DNA of 64,000 bases, taken from contig JAUPUU010000168.1 of assembly GCA_030917395.1 (NCBI GenBank), positions 33,228-97,227 on the forward strand, in the 5' to 3' direction. A program made the position numbers and the translations under genes. Below the pieces are notes generated by a model. That model searched no databases. It worked only from the letters and a program-made list of their open reading frames with translations, and had not been told where the DNA came from. Shown here one piece after another: positions 17,322-27,614 of the stretch; position 1 is the first letter of the stretch; the number at the start of each line of letters is the position of its first letter. Origin of the DNA: Cyanobacteriota bacterium erpe_2018_sw_21hr_WHONDRS-SW48-000092_B_bin.40. Its GTDB lineage: Bacteria; Cyanobacteriota; Vampirovibrionia; Obscuribacterales; Obscuribacteraceae.

Positions 17322-18191
17322 ATGGCAGAAAGCAGTTTCGACAATTCAAAAAATTCAGACAATGCCGACAAGACTAGCAAATCTAGTGCAGCAAATAGTA
17401 AAGTCGAAGCTCCGAGCTTCAGCAAGTTTGATCGACTTTTAGAAAGTCTCGCCGCCACTCTCAATGCTCACTATCGCAGCTTCAAAGGCATTGAAGAAGC
17501 TGAATTTAGAGCAGCCGAGAGTACCTTTAGCAAATCAATCAATGCCGTGGCTAACCCACTTCTAGCAGCCTTTGGCCTGGGCAAAAGCTCGGCTCAAATT
17601 CGCCAGCAATTCGAGAAGCAATATCTCAGCGCCTTTCTAGAATTCAATTATCAAAGCCATCAAATCACCATACAAGCACGCAACGTCGGCTTTGGCTATG
17701 AACTTGAAGCAAACAACCAGCGCCCCTATCAAATGGCAATAAGATGCAAACTAAATAGCAAGAAACCTTTTCTGTTGAGTCTATCGGAAAGAGCAAAAAA
17801 CGAGCCAAGACGCAAAGAGAAAACTGTATTTCTCAAATCGGCCCCTTATCTGAAACTTCTTACGCCTCAAGGCTTTCTCAGTCGCCAGGCCAATACACCA
17901 GACTATGGCCATGTCTGTGAGTTTTCCACAGCCGATCTAGATAATCGCTATGAACTACTCGCTAATCCAGAAACTCTCGGTCGCTCCTTCGCCGGCAATA
18001 ATGAGATTCTTACTGGCCTGCAGCGACACCCAGTCAAAGTCTTGACGGCGGGCTTTGGTGATTTCTTCGGCAGTGGCAACACTATGCTTGAGATAATTGC
18101 CAATTTTGATTGCGATCAAGAACAAGTACTCAATTGCGTGGAGCTGGTTAAAGTCACTATTGAGCAATTGCGCCAAGAAAATCTGATTTAG
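17322..18191 (+). CDS. Hypothetical 289-residue soluble protein
   Basis: Family not recognised. The ATG at 17322 follows TTGGAGAAGAA, a good site. The first 35 residues are Ser/Asn/Lys-rich and look disordered. The body alternates helices (FDRLLESLAATLNAHYRSF) and strands, and a conspicuously ordered stretch, FLEFNYQSHQITIQARNVGF, suggests a beta-sheet. The end, CVELVKVTIEQLRQEN, is a helix. There is no signal peptide or membrane helix. It is separated from thrS by a 71-base gap with a strong hairpin, so its expression may be partly independent. Confidence 0.75.
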   Translation: MAESSFDNSKNSDNADKTSKSSAANSKVEAPSFSKFDRLLESLAATLNAHYRSFKGIEEAEFRAAESTFSKSINAVANPLLAAFGLGKSSAQIRQQFEKQYLSAFLEFNYQSHQITIQARNVGFGYELEANNQRPYQMAIRCKLNSKKPFLLSLSERAKNEPRRKEKTVFLKSAPYLKLLTPQGFLSRQANTPDYGHVCEFSTADLDNRYELLANPETLGRSFAGNNEILTGLQRHPVKVLTAGFGDFFGSGNTMLEIIANFDCDQEQVLNCVELVKVTIEQLRQENLI

Positions 18192-18296
18192 CCTCTCGGC
18201 TACATTTAAGCAGCTAGGGGAAACACTGGCGAATTGAAGAGCTGCCCGTGCTAGCGTAGTGACAGGCAAGATGCTTTACGAACTGGTGGTTACCTT

Positions 18297-21200
18297 TTGA
18301 GAAAAAATGGCTTGAGGGTTTTTAGTGCTCTCTCTACCGCTCTAATTGCGGCCCAAGCGGTCGTAGAAGCGCAAACGCTGCCCGAGCCACCTCGGCCACA
18401 GCAAACTAAACGAGTGCTAAATCAAAGCGAAAGAACTGTTTGCCCACCTGGCGAAACCACTTTAAACCAGAGTGCCCTGGTTCAGGAGCAAGCCGAAGCC
18501 GAAGCTGAAATTGCAATAGACCTGCTTGAACCCTTCGCTCCCCTTGATGGCGCCTATGGACCATTTGCCGCACACTTGTTTGAAGTCGCAGGCCTTGAAC
18601 ACGAAAAGCGCAACTACGAAATACTAGCCATCGCAGCAGACAGAGCGACCCTTGCATACGTTAGCGCCTGGCCAGCGCCGAATCAATTTTTTCTCAATAA
18701 AACGGCCGCCCTGGCTCTTTCAAACGCCTTGACTTTAGGAAATATGGAAGAAGCGGATAAGTTCTGGCAAGTCTTCAAAGAAACGCTGTCATTTGAAGGC
18801 GTGCCCGCCGACAAAATTTATGAATGCTATCCCAAATTAGCCCAACAGCTGGTCTGGGCTGGGCGCCTCGAAGAAGCCGAGCTTGTGGCAAGTAAACTAG
18901 TAAGCCGATTTGATGGTCAGAAAACAGATTACATAGACAGCTTTCACTACACAGATTATCGCTATAGACAACCCGTCTTAAAAGCATGTGCCCAAGTATT
19001 TGCGGTGCGCCATGCAGAAGAAGCGAATGCGTTGGTCGCTCCACTTTTTGAAATGGAGATGGATAATCTCTGGCTAGGAGACTTCTGTAGCAAATTAGGG
19101 AAACTAGACAAGGCACTTGCTTGCTATCAGCGGGCTATCGCCGTAGAAGAAAAACGCAGCAGCATAGATAGGGATAATTGGTATAGCTGCGAACAGCATT
19201 GCTATGCCCTCTATCAAGCAGCCGAAATTCAACGACTACAAGGGAAAGCTACTGAAGCAAAAGCTCTACTAAATCAAGCAATGGCGGTTTATCGCTCTAC
19301 GGCAGCAGCAACACAAACAAGTTCTACGCCCAAACCAGACTTTCGACCGACTATGGCAGACCTCGAAGAAGCAATAGCAAATCCAGTAACAAAAGCAGAA
19401 CCAGTAGCGCCAGAATTGCCACCATCTGAATCTGTTGTACTCGAGATGCTGCCGCAGTTCAAGCTTCTAACTACAATCAATCAAGCAATTAGAAGTGGCG
19501 CCTCTAGTGCTGCTCCTATCGCCCAACTTCTAGAACTGTACAAAAAATCACCACTAGTAATAACAGCGGATCGCCCGCCTCTAAATTACTACTGCGCCTT
19601 GCTTGGTATTGCCCGCAGGCTCTCTGACCATAAACTCTACGGGCAATCAGACGACCTTCTAAATAATCTTCTTGTGATTGCCCCAGAGCATGAAGCAGCC
19701 CTGGGTCTCAATACATTCACCGTAGCCGAACTAGCTATTAATGCCGAACGCCAGGGCAAGAATAGTGCGACAAGCTGGGCCAAAGCAAGAAAGAAGATTG
19801 CCTCACTCGATCAGTTTGCCAGCAACAGTTTTCGCTATCTAGCTCTCGCCTATAGCGCAGCTGGCGATTACGAGCGCGCCCAGGTAGTTCTAAAGCACGC
19901 TGAACAACTCTGCGATTCTGAATCTGCTGTCAAGAAAAATCTGCGTGGCCGGGTCTTACTCTTGCTTGACAAAGCCAATCTAGCAGCTGCTCAGGATCAA
20001 TTTATTGAATCCGAAGCTTGTTTCAAATTAGCTCTAGATCAATTTGTCGCTCTCCATAAAGGCGCTGACGATGTCGCAAAAATAGAGACATCCACAGGCA
20101 CGTCCGAATCTTCTATTCCGAATAGCGATCAATATGAAGCTCAGCATCGAATGGACTTTGATAGCAAGTTTATGACTAAAGCAGTCACGCTGGCGCGGAT
20201 AAACATCGAAAAGAAACGAGTAGCTGCGGCGGAAAGGGACATGCACAAGATTATGTCACTCGATTGGACTGCACCTTCAAACTCCCAAATCACGAGCCTT
20301 AATACTGTACAGATATACAATCTATCGCCTATCAAAGTTGAACTAGCACGGCTGCTCTTTGCCCGAGGTGAATTCGAAAAAGCGAGAGCCTTACTAAGCA
20401 AAACCAGCGAAAGCTGGGACAACTCATTTGGCGAACTTTGTCTGTTCAGAGCTGATTGCGCTGCCGCTGTCAAAGACTGGCCAACGGCCCTAGATGGCTA
20501 TATGACCGCTCCATTTCAAGGTCAATCGATAAACCCGCCATCAGCAATTCCGGGCTTCGCAGAGTTTAGCCTGAACAAAGCCCTCGCAGCATCAACTCAC
20601 ATTTCCGCCCCCGACAAGTCGAAGCTTTCCTCTCTCTATCAATCGATGGCACAAGTTTACGAAATGGCGCCCTATAGCCCAGAACAAGCAGTTAAGTTCT
20701 ATCGCAAGGCTTACGAAATCTGCCCAGACAACAGCAGCGAAAAATCTAAGCTAGCAGCGAAAATTGCCGAAAACGAAAGATCTGTTGTTAGCTTCACAGA
20801 AGAAGCGAAAGTAATACTTGGCAAACAACTAAAAGACAAAAGCGATAGAAGCAATAGCCCGGGCGTTATAAAAATGTTGATCCAATCGGCTGAACTAGGA
20901 GAGAAGAACAGGAGCGAAGACAGGGCAATACTATGGTTCAACGTCGCCATGGCAGAAACCGAAACGGGGCAACTGGATAGCGCCATAGCACATACGCAGC
21001 ACGGGCTAGATTTGATCTATCGCCCCCAATACCTAAATGGTTCTCCGCGTATCCTAGAACAAGTTGGCGCAATAAGATCAATTGCCGACAAAGGGCGTCC
21101 AGCCGATGCTGAGCGACTCTTCAACACAGCATTAGCCAATACAAGCCTGCTGTACGGTGCAAATTCATTAGCAGTAGCAAAACTTCAAGGTGAGTTATTT

Positions 21201-22211
21201 AGTTTCTTTCGACTAATAAAGCAAGACGATAGAGCACTTGCGCTTTTAGATCAAATACGGGATCGCGATCAAAACAAACTCCAGTACAGTGGCTCGGCAG
21301 ATGATACTGGAATCTCCAATATTGTGCCATGGAATTTGAACGAGATAACAGATAGCAAAGAGAAAGAGTTTTATCTCAAAGTGCTGAACAAGTATTTGAT
21401 GGCTTATAAAAAATACTACTCACCTGATGATCAGCATATCGGTCAAACTCTGAAACAAATTGCTCTGCTTGAGAGTGCAACAAACTTCGAGAGTGCATTT
21501 TCCAACTATCAATCAGCGCTTTCTATTGCAAAACTTTATGGCGATGAACTTTCTATACAAGGCCTTTCTACAGACTTGGAGCAATTGCTGCGCAAACACA
21601 ATAAAAATGAAGAGGCCGACAAAGTGCTATCAGATTGTCGAAGTTTCAATAAGCGAATCGAAGGACTAAACACTCCACTGCAAGGTAAATCAAGATTCGA
21701 AGAGCAAAAGAAACAAATAGAATTCATGGAGAAGCAAGTTCCATATAGCGCGCAAACAAAAGTCTGGCTCTACCAATCAATTTGCTCCTGCGAAAAAAGC
21801 AACGACTTAGCTGGCATAAACAGACTCGTTCCTATAGCACTGAATGCCTTCAAGCACTCACCAGAAGTACCGTACAATACTGACCTCTTCGGTTGGCCTC
21901 CGATTCATGCCCGTTGTCGCCTGTACAAACTAATCATCAGCGGCAACGTGCAACATGGCAATCTTGATACAGCAAAGAAATGGCTGCAAGCAGCAATAGC
22001 AAACAAACTAGAGATACCATCCTTAGAAGAATCGATTTTTCTTGCTGAAATGGCACTAGAGTGCGGCGACAGGAACGCAGCTCTAGTCTTTTGCAAAGAG
22101 GCCCAAACCGAATACAAGGCTGACTCAAACAATAATATCTACCACTCCTATCTTGCGGACCTATGCAAGAAGCTGGGTATAACTGCCCCCTCCGATGCAG
22201 TTAGCCAATGA
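18297..22211 (+). CDS. Large exported TPR-repeat protein (1304 residues)
   Basis: Predicted exported protein. The start is TTG at 18297, with GGTGG about nine bases upstream. Residues 1-26 form a signal peptide (RKNGLRVFSALSTALIAAQA, then VVEA before QT). The chain contains many degenerate 34-residue helical repeats, for example DKALACYQRAIAVEEK, AGDYERAQVVLKHAEQLC, ARGEFEKARALLSK, SPEQAVKFYRKAYEIC and TGQLDSAIAHTQHGLDL, characteristic of tetratricopeptide repeats. Two linkers with low complexity (around residues 355-380 and 600) split the repeats into blocks. Such proteins serve as scaffolds in envelope assembly or protein interaction; no partner is suggested by neighbours, which are thrS-linked upstream and a convergent membrane gene downstream. 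Confidence 0.85.
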   Translation: MRKNGLRVFSALSTALIAAQAVVEAQTLPEPPRPQQTKRVLNQSERTVCPPGETTLNQSALVQEQAEAEAEIAIDLLEPFAPLDGAYGPFAAHLFEVAGLEHEKRNYEILAIAADRATLAYVSAWPAPNQFFLNKTAALALSNALTLGNMEEADKFWQVFKETLSFEGVPADKIYECYPKLAQQLVWAGRLEEAELVASKLVSRFDGQKTDYIDSFHYTDYRYRQPVLKACAQVFAVRHAEEANALVAPLFEMEMDNLWLGDFCSKLGKLDKALACYQRAIAVEEKRSSIDRDNWYSCEQHCYALYQAAEIQRLQGKATEAKALLNQAMAVYRSTAAATQTSSTPKPDFRPTMADLEEAIANPVTKAEPVAPELPPSESVVLEMLPQFKLLTTINQAIRSGASSAAPIAQLLELYKKSPLVITADRPPLNYYCALLGIARRLSDHKLYGQSDDLLNNLLVIAPEHEAALGLNTFTVAELAINAERQGKNSATSWAKARKKIASLDQFASNSFRYLALAYSAAGDYERAQVVLKHAEQLCDSESAVKKNLRGRVLLLLDKANLAAAQDQFIESEACFKLALDQFVALHKGADDVAKIETSTGTSESSIPNSDQYEAQHRMDFDSKFMTKAVTLARINIEKKRVAAAERDMHKIMSLDWTAPSNSQITSLNTVQIYNLSPIKVELARLLFARGEFEKARALLSKTSESWDNSFGELCLFRADCAAAVKDWPTALDGYMTAPFQGQSINPPSAIPGFAEFSLNKALAASTHISAPDKSKLSSLYQSMAQVYEMAPYSPEQAVKFYRKAYEICPDNSSEKSKLAAKIAENERSVVSFTEEAKVILGKQLKDKSDRSNSPGVIKMLIQSAELGEKNRSEDRAILWFNVAMAETETGQLDSAIAHTQHGLDLIYRPQYLNGSPRILEQVGAIRSIADKGRPADAERLFNTALANTSLLYGANSLAVAKLQGELFSFFRLIKQDDRALALLDQIRDRDQNKLQYSGSADDTGISNIVPWNLNEITDSKEKEFYLKVLNKYLMAYKKYYSPDDQHIGQTLKQIALLESATNFESAFSNYQSALSIAKLYGDELSIQGLSTDLEQLLRKHNKNEEADKVLSDCRSFNKRIEGLNTPLQGKSRFEEQKKQIEFMEKQVPYSAQTKVWLYQSICSCEKSNDLAGINRLVPIALNAFKHSPEVPYNTDLFGWPPIHARCRLYKLIISGNVQHGNLDTAKKWLQAAIANKLEIPSLEESIFLAEMALECGDRNAALVFCKEAQTEYKADSNNNIYHSYLADLCKKLGITAPSDAVSQ

Positions 22212-22260
22212 AACGAACTCTAGCCAACTAATACTGTTGACACACCCCATTGATCGGCAT

Positions 22261-24198
22261 TTAGTTGACAGCAACACTGCCAGATATATCACTGTAGTTC
22301 TTGCTGCCGTCTTCGCTGTCTGCCGCGGGTTCAGCATTTACATCTTGAGCTAAGTCTTCGCTTAAGTCATCAAAGCTGCCACTAAATCTTGAATAAAGAT
22401 ATGAAGCGAGTAGGAAAATAATTCCTGCAGCGATGAAAGACAAGATACGTTCAAAAGTGTTGTGATGAGCTAAATCGAAGAAGAGCAACTTACCGGACAG
22501 CAAGGCAAGCACGACCAAGCCACTTTGGCGGAGGAAACTATCTTTGATAGATAGGCCAACTGTGAGCAAAACAATAGCTTCTAAGGCCAGTTGGGTCGAG
22601 CAATAATCACTAGGCGCTTTAGCCAATATCAATGTCGTTAAAGTAAAGCTACCAGCATAACCAAGCAGAGACTGGAACAAATCAACAAGATGCGACTTTT
22701 CCAAAGCAGGAAGTCTTCGGCTGTAAATATACCCTGAATAAAACGCAGCTGCAGTGAGAGCTATGGGCAAAGTGAGCCAATGAGTGCAGCTAAACACTAC
22801 TTGAGTAGCGCAGATAGCCAAGTGCAAGAAAGCCATATCAACATAATAGTCATCTCTACTGCGCAGGATACAGAGATAATTCGTCAGGGCAAAAAGGGCC
22901 AGGGCAAAAGCTCTCCAACTCATATCATCTATGTTTGAGACGGCCAGCACAGCAACTATGTTACTGACAAAGTAGTAGAAATTGAAATAGAAATTCTTGC
23001 CTTCTGTGCGCAAATGCAGCAGCGCCAGTATGGCAAAAACACCGGCAGCCAGTGCTGCCACTCTAAAATACTGAATAGCATGAATACCTATAACCATCTG
23101 AGCTTGATGGCTTGAGGCACCAGCAGTCCAGAACAAGAGAAAAGCAATCGACAAAGCCACGGCAGTATAACGAAAAGCCTTAAGATCGTAGCGAATAGCG
23201 ACAATTGCTAGCAAGGCAATTTGCACCACATCAATGGTCAGCAGTGTAAGACCAGAGTAATGCATTAGTTTGGCGGCATTGATAAATGACAGGCCAAGCA
23301 GAGCATGCACAGTACTCAATTGAGACTGCTCCCGCCCTTTGAGCCAGTGTGAAGTAGCAAGATACAACAAGCCAAAGACTACAAAAATAATTTGATAGAG
23401 ATGCTCAACACTCTGTTCGTTAGTCAAAGCTAAACCGAGGGCAAGCATCATGGCATTAATACAAGCAAGCGCAGTAGCTGTGTTTCGAGCACCAGCGGGA
23501 ACGCTCAAACAGAAACCTATGCCCAGGGCAAAGACAAACCATATTGAAGAAAGGAAAGCTGTGAGAATTAAATGCTCAGAATAATTAGGTGTAATGCTAA
23601 AGCTACAATAGAAATGGCCGATGTAGCAAGCCGCCAGAGCGAAGGCAAAGAGTCGCCTCCATGCCTGCGTATTTCCTAAGATAGAAGCGGCAATAGCTAT
23701 GATCAGAAAGGAAATATCGCTATATAAACCAGGGCCGTTGAGTAAAATAGTGCCTGCCGCCAGAGTAATAGAGTAGATTGCCATCAACTCAGAGCGCGCC
23801 TTCAGGGCACTGTATAAAGCACCGCCAGCAACCAGAGTAAGCAAAGCGGTCTCGAGGGGCAAGCTTTCAACAACATTGACCGACGGTACATAGTGCGCAG
23901 CGTAAGTGGTGAAATAAGCTAGGGACCAGCCGCCGGCGGTTAAGGCCTGACCAAACCACTTTTGCATATCTTGGCCAGTCAGTTTCTCACCGAGCCAAAG
24001 CAGAGCCAATGAAACCGCAAAGCCAGTGCCAAGCTTAAGCCAGGGCAAGAGCCAAGTTAGCTCAGGACTGAGAGTCTGCATTGAATAGGTGATGAGAAAG
24101 ACAACTCCCAACACCAGGGTAACAATACCTAAGCGGTGCAACCAAAACAGAGCAATACGAGACTCCAGAGACGGCAGCCTCTTTTTATCGGCGTTCAT
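22261..24198 (-). CDS. DUF2339-type polytopic membrane protein
   Basis: Integral membrane protein, 645 residues, with roughly 18 hydrophobic segments. The opening pattern RIALFWLHRLGIVTLVLGVV followed by TGFAVSLALLWLGEKL is what DUF2339 membrane proteins show; function is unknown in the family. The cytoplasmic N-terminal coiled-coil seen in many DUF2339 members is short here. The C-terminal 45 residues are acidic and hydrophilic. The ATG at 24198 has GGAG nine bases upstream. Its 3' end is convergent with the TPR protein, 49 bases apart. Confidence 0.8.
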   Translation of the reverse strand: MNADKKRLPSLESRIALFWLHRLGIVTLVLGVVFLITYSMQTLSPELTWLLPWLKLGTGFAVSLALLWLGEKLTGQDMQKWFGQALTAGGWSLAYFTTYAAHYVPSVNVVESLPLETALLTLVAGGALYSALKARSELMAIYSITLAAGTILLNGPGLYSDISFLIIAIAASILGNTQAWRRLFAFALAACYIGHFYCSFSITPNYSEHLILTAFLSSIWFVFALGIGFCLSVPAGARNTATALACINAMMLALGLALTNEQSVEHLYQIIFVVFGLLYLATSHWLKGREQSQLSTVHALLGLSFINAAKLMHYSGLTLLTIDVVQIALLAIVAIRYDLKAFRYTAVALSIAFLLFWTAGASSHQAQMVIGIHAIQYFRVAALAAGVFAILALLHLRTEGKNFYFNFYYFVSNIVAVLAVSNIDDMSWRAFALALFALTNYLCILRSRDDYYVDMAFLHLAICATQVVFSCTHWLTLPIALTAAAFYSGYIYSRRLPALEKSHLVDLFQSLLGYAGSFTLTTLILAKAPSDYCSTQLALEAIVLLTVGLSIKDSFLRQSGLVVLALLSGKLLFFDLAHHNTFERILSFIAAGIIFLLASYLYSRFSGSFDDLSEDLAQDVNAEPAADSEDGSKNYSDISGSVAVN

Positions 24199-24470
24199 AG
24201 GTTTTTCTCCAAGCTACCCTTTCAGCCTAAGTTAGCCAGAAGCACTTGCGTTGAGTTAACAAACAGTTTTGGCAGTGATTGCATCAGAAAAAATAAGTCT
24301 TTGAAATCGCTCCAAGGAGATTTCGGTTTTCTTGAATTAGGTGTATATACACGCTTTTCAAAAACCAAAGAAACCTGGTCTTGCACAACAAAAATACTTG
24401 AGTACTCATATGTTTTTGATTTAGCGACGGCCAGGAGTCTGCAATACCAAACTGCACCTAGTTGCAATGC

Positions 24471-25025
24471 TTAGTCGCCCGACATCCAACTCTCTTTTTC
24501 AATCTTCCACTGTCCCTCTTCACGCACCATTGAAATCTTACCGGTAGTGCCTTCTTTCTTGACCGCCTGCAATCCGCTCTCAGCCTCAACACTAGCGCTA
24601 GACTCTGGACTAGACACTGAAGAAGCATCAACTCCTAGAGAAGCTGCGCCGAATATTGGATCTTTATAGCCCGGTGCATCAAGGGTGAGGGTGCAAGTAT
24701 CGTTTGTTATTGCCTCACCAAGTATTCGCACTTTGCGCGGTGATACTTTCTGCATAAATTGAAACATCGCCTTAATCTGCGCTGGCGGTAGTTTCTCTTC
24801 ATCGCTCTTGATCTGCTCTACTCTCTTGGCAGCGAACATCGGACAGAGTTCGTCCACTGAACTAGCAACGAGCATTTTCTCGTGAAAATTCAAATAAATC
24901 TGCGATGGCGTGGCTCTGCTAGAACTTCCAGCGGAACCACTATTGTCTTGCGCGCAAGCAGCTTGCAAGCCCGAGGCAGTAAGAATGGTAGTAAAGACAA
25001 TTGCTAGATAATTACTTGGTCTCAT
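24471..25025 (-). CDS. Small exported protein of unknown function
   Basis: Predicted exported protein of about 184 residues. Signal peptide: RPSNYLAIVFTTILTASG and then LQAACA before QDN. The mature part starts with a Ser/Gly linker; a helical domain (YLNFHEKMLVASSVDELCPM) and a strand-rich C-terminus ending in WKIEKESWMS follow. The C-terminal half (GKISMVREEGQWKIEKESW) resembles NTF2-like lipoproteins in which a Trp-Lys-Ile-x-x-Glu strand closes the fold; this is a weak resemblance. The 5' end holds a direct duplication (ATGAGACCAAG at both 25046 and 25025 on the minus strand), so two in-frame ATGs compete; I prefer 25025 because GAGAG lies just upstream. Confidence 0.72.
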   Translation of the reverse strand: MRPSNYLAIVFTTILTASGLQAACAQDNSGSAGSSSRATPSQIYLNFHEKMLVASSVDELCPMFAAKRVEQIKSDEEKLPPAQIKAMFQFMQKVSPRKVRILGEAITNDTCTLTLDAPGYKDPIFGAASLGVDASSVSSPESSASVEAESGLQAVKKEGTTGKISMVREEGQWKIEKESWMSGD

Positions 25026-25211
25026 TTTGCTCTCGCTTGGTCTCATTTACAAATAGTGGCGGTCCTAATTGCTTACAGAAACAGGCAACAAAATAGGAGC
25101 AGTGTAGAAGTCCAAAAGATTCGAATAGAAGCCAAAAGTAAAAGAATGGACAAATAGGGGTTGCACGAGGCTGCCAATGGGTAAGTAGAGAATAGATGTC
25201 GGAGATTGAAT

Positions 25212-25559
25212 ATGCGGCTGCATAAGCTAGTGATATTTGCCATACTCCTGGCACTGCTTTCCATTCTGGCAGTTCCAAGCCTTACGCTCGCCCATGAATA
25301 CGACTCTCAGCAGTACAGCCTAGAGCCCCTCGATGGTCACAGCGCCGCCATGCGCGACATGGCTGGCCCGGGCTTACAGCTTTTGACAAACAAGAGCAAA
25401 GGCTCAACTAACTTCATTGCCGACAATGACTCGGCGTCGATTCAGAGTCGAACCATTGACCTTAAACAGCTCACGGCATTGAAGCAGCAAGCTAAAGGCT
25501 TCAATCAGGCTGAAAGAGTCAGACCTCTTTGGCTTATTAACAGGGCTATGCTGATCTAA
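25212..25559 (+). CDS. Small secreted protein upstream of the Kef-type antiporter
   Basis: A 115-residue product. The ATG at 25212 has GGAG about eight bases upstream; a TTG two codons earlier is too close to that site. Residues 1-27 are a textbook signal peptide (basic RLHK, long Leu/Ile/Val core, cleavage after LTLA). The mature 88 residues are polar, with an HEYDSQQYSLEPLDG start. Nothing else in it is recognised. It lies 80 bases ahead of the antiporter in the same direction and may be co-transcribed with it. Confidence 0.72.
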   Translation: MRLHKLVIFAILLALLSILAVPSLTLAHEYDSQQYSLEPLDGHSAAMRDMAGPGLQLLTNKSKGSTNFIADNDSASIQSRTIDLKQLTALKQQAKGFNQAERVRPLWLINRAMLI

Positions 25560-25639
25560 ACCCCTCTAAATTGCTCGAAATCGCTTGCCTGGCATCACAT
25601 GCCTAGGTTCAAGCATGCCGAAAATTAAGAGGAAATACA

Positions 25640-27610
25640 TTGTCTGAATTACAACTGATTCTAGACCTATCTCTGGTCTGGCTGGCCGCTGCTATCTTCG
25701 GATTTGCCGCAGTGGCACTGAAGCAGCCAGCTATGGCCGGTTACATGTTGGCCGGGTTAATCATCGGCCCCCACGGAGTGAAGCTCATAAGCAACTCTGA
25801 ACAGATATCGGTACTTGCTGAGTTGGGCGTCGCCCTTCTGTTATTCGCACTGGGCCTGGAAGTTTCATTTCGCCAGCTCTTGTTTCGCACAAACAGAGTA
25901 GTGGCAGCCGGTATCTTCCAAATCATCGTTACCACTTTAGGCTTTGGTCTGGCAGTAGTGCACTTTGGCTTAGCGCCAGACCTGAAGAGCGGCGTGGTTT
26001 TTGGCTTCATCGTTGCCCTTTCAAGCACAGTAGTGGCGACCAAAATGCTTTCGGAGCGTGGTGAAACCGATTCTATTCACGGCCGCATTCTCATTCCTCT
26101 TCTTATTGTTCAAGATCTAAGCTTAATACCGGCCATGTCGTTGATTCCGGCGCTCAAAGATGCTGGAGCCGACACCGGCATTGCCCTTTTAATAGCCCTC
26201 GGCAAAGCCCTTGTTTTAGTTGCCGTTGTGATTATCATGTCCACAAAAATATTGCCACCACTTTTAGCCAAAGTAGCAAGCACAAACTCTCGCGAGCTCT
26301 TTCTGCTCTTTATGATCTGCCTTTGCCTCGGTGTTGCCATTGCCAGCCACGAGTTAGGTCTATCAATTGCCCTCGGTGCATTTCTGGCTGGCATCATGAT
26401 CAGTGAATCGCCCTATGCCCACCAGGCGCTGTCTGATTTAATTCCGCTGAGAGATCTATTCGCCACAGTATTCTTTGTCTCGGTGGGCATGTTGCTTGAT
26501 CCAGCTTATATCTACCTGCACTGGAACGAAGTCATCATTTTCGTCGGTGTCTTGATTTTAGGAAAGACCCTGATTGCTACCCTGGCATCACTACTCGCTA
26601 CCAATAGTGTCACCAGTGCCACACTGGCCGGTCTATGCTTGGCTCAAGTGGGAGAATTTTCGTTCGTGCTGGCTACGGTTGGTAACAAGGCAGGCTTGAT
26701 TACTGGCTCTCTCTATAACTTGTTCTTTGCCGCAGCAGTGATATCTATGATTGCTTCCCCCAGCATAATCTCCTGGCTATCACCTATCATCAGAAGAATT
26801 CGCCCGCCAGAGACACTGAACGCCGAGCAAAGCCAACAAACTACTCATCTACCTTTAACCAACCATACAGTAGTGTGTGGCTTTGGCCGAGTAGGCAAAA
26901 ACGTAGCCCTGGCTATCCGCGAAGCTGGAGTAGCAGTAGCCGTGGTCGAACTTGATGGAGCTGCCATCGAAGACTTAAAGCAAAGGCACATTCCTTTTGT
27001 CTATGGCGATGCCGGAAGCAGATTGGTGCTTAGTGAATGCAACATCACAGCAGCCACGACTCTGGTAATTACGCTGCCAGACCCACTGGCAGCAGTGAAT
27101 ATCATTAAGATGGCCCGCGAGGTAAATCCCAATTTGCGCATTTTGGTAAGAGCCCATCGCCCAGCCGATCGCGCTGCATTTAAACAAGCCGGAGCTGCTC
27201 AAATTGTGCAACCAGAGTTCGAGGCCAGCCTCGAGCTAACCAAGCAAGCACTGCTGGGCCAGAACGCCGAACAAGGCCAACTGGCAAAAGCCTTGAGCTT
27301 CATTCGCAACAGTCGCACCGAAGATTCTGATGACTTCGACTATCATCCTCCCATCGGTGAAATTATTGGTTTTGCCAATGAAGACTTTGTTGGGGCCTGG
27401 TTTAAGGTAAAAAATTCACTAGCAGGAAAGACAATAAAAGAGTTGGACTTACGCAACCAGATAGGAGTAACTGTTCTGGCCATCAGAAGGGAAGAACAGG
27501 TTGTCTCCCATCCACCAGCAGAATTTTCACTACAAGGTGAAGATTCAATTTTTGTGGTGGGGCACAGTGAACAGCTCTCGCACTGCATGACGGCGCTGGC
27601 CCAGACCTAA
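25640..27610 (+). CDS. Kef-type cation/proton antiporter with RCK (TrkA-N/TrkA-C) domains
   Basis: Monovalent cation:proton antiporter-2 family member, probably K+ efflux. Residues 1-385 form the membrane part with 12 or so helices, including LKQPAMAGYMLAGLIIGPHG, VALLLFALGLEVSF and VALSSTVVATKMLSERGE. TrkA-N starts near residue 413 (HTVVCGFGRVGKNVALAI with the GxGxxG nucleotide-binding loop and a conserved GDA at strand 4). The last 90 residues are TrkA-C (VKNSLAGKTIKELDLRNQIG). The TTG at 25640 follows AGAGGAAATACA, a good site. The order small secreted protein-antiporter suggests an operon; regulation by NAD(H) or glutathione adducts is known for Kef proteins but not shown here. Confidence 0.93.
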   Translation: MSELQLILDLSLVWLAAAIFGFAAVALKQPAMAGYMLAGLIIGPHGVKLISNSEQISVLAELGVALLLFALGLEVSFRQLLFRTNRVVAAGIFQIIVTTLGFGLAVVHFGLAPDLKSGVVFGFIVALSSTVVATKMLSERGETDSIHGRILIPLLIVQDLSLIPAMSLIPALKDAGADTGIALLIALGKALVLVAVVIIMSTKILPPLLAKVASTNSRELFLLFMICLCLGVAIASHELGLSIALGAFLAGIMISESPYAHQALSDLIPLRDLFATVFFVSVGMLLDPAYIYLHWNEVIIFVGVLILGKTLIATLASLLATNSVTSATLAGLCLAQVGEFSFVLATVGNKAGLITGSLYNLFFAAAVISMIASPSIISWLSPIIRRIRPPETLNAEQSQQTTHLPLTNHTVVCGFGRVGKNVALAIREAGVAVAVVELDGAAIEDLKQRHIPFVYGDAGSRLVLSECNITAATTLVITLPDPLAAVNIIKMAREVNPNLRILVRAHRPADRAAFKQAGAAQIVQPEFEASLELTKQALLGQNAEQGQLAKALSFIRNSRTEDSDDFDYHPPIGEIIGFANEDFVGAWFKVKNSLAGKTIKELDLRNQIGVTVLAIRREEQVVSHPPAEFSLQGEDSIFVVGHSEQLSHCMTALAQT

Positions 27611-27614
27611 AATC

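Noticed and set aside
24199..24470. 81- and 112-codon frames in the gap between the DUF2339 gene and the small exported protein
   Set aside because: No ribosome binding site, unlike-protein composition, and two overlapping frames on opposite strands of the same gap.
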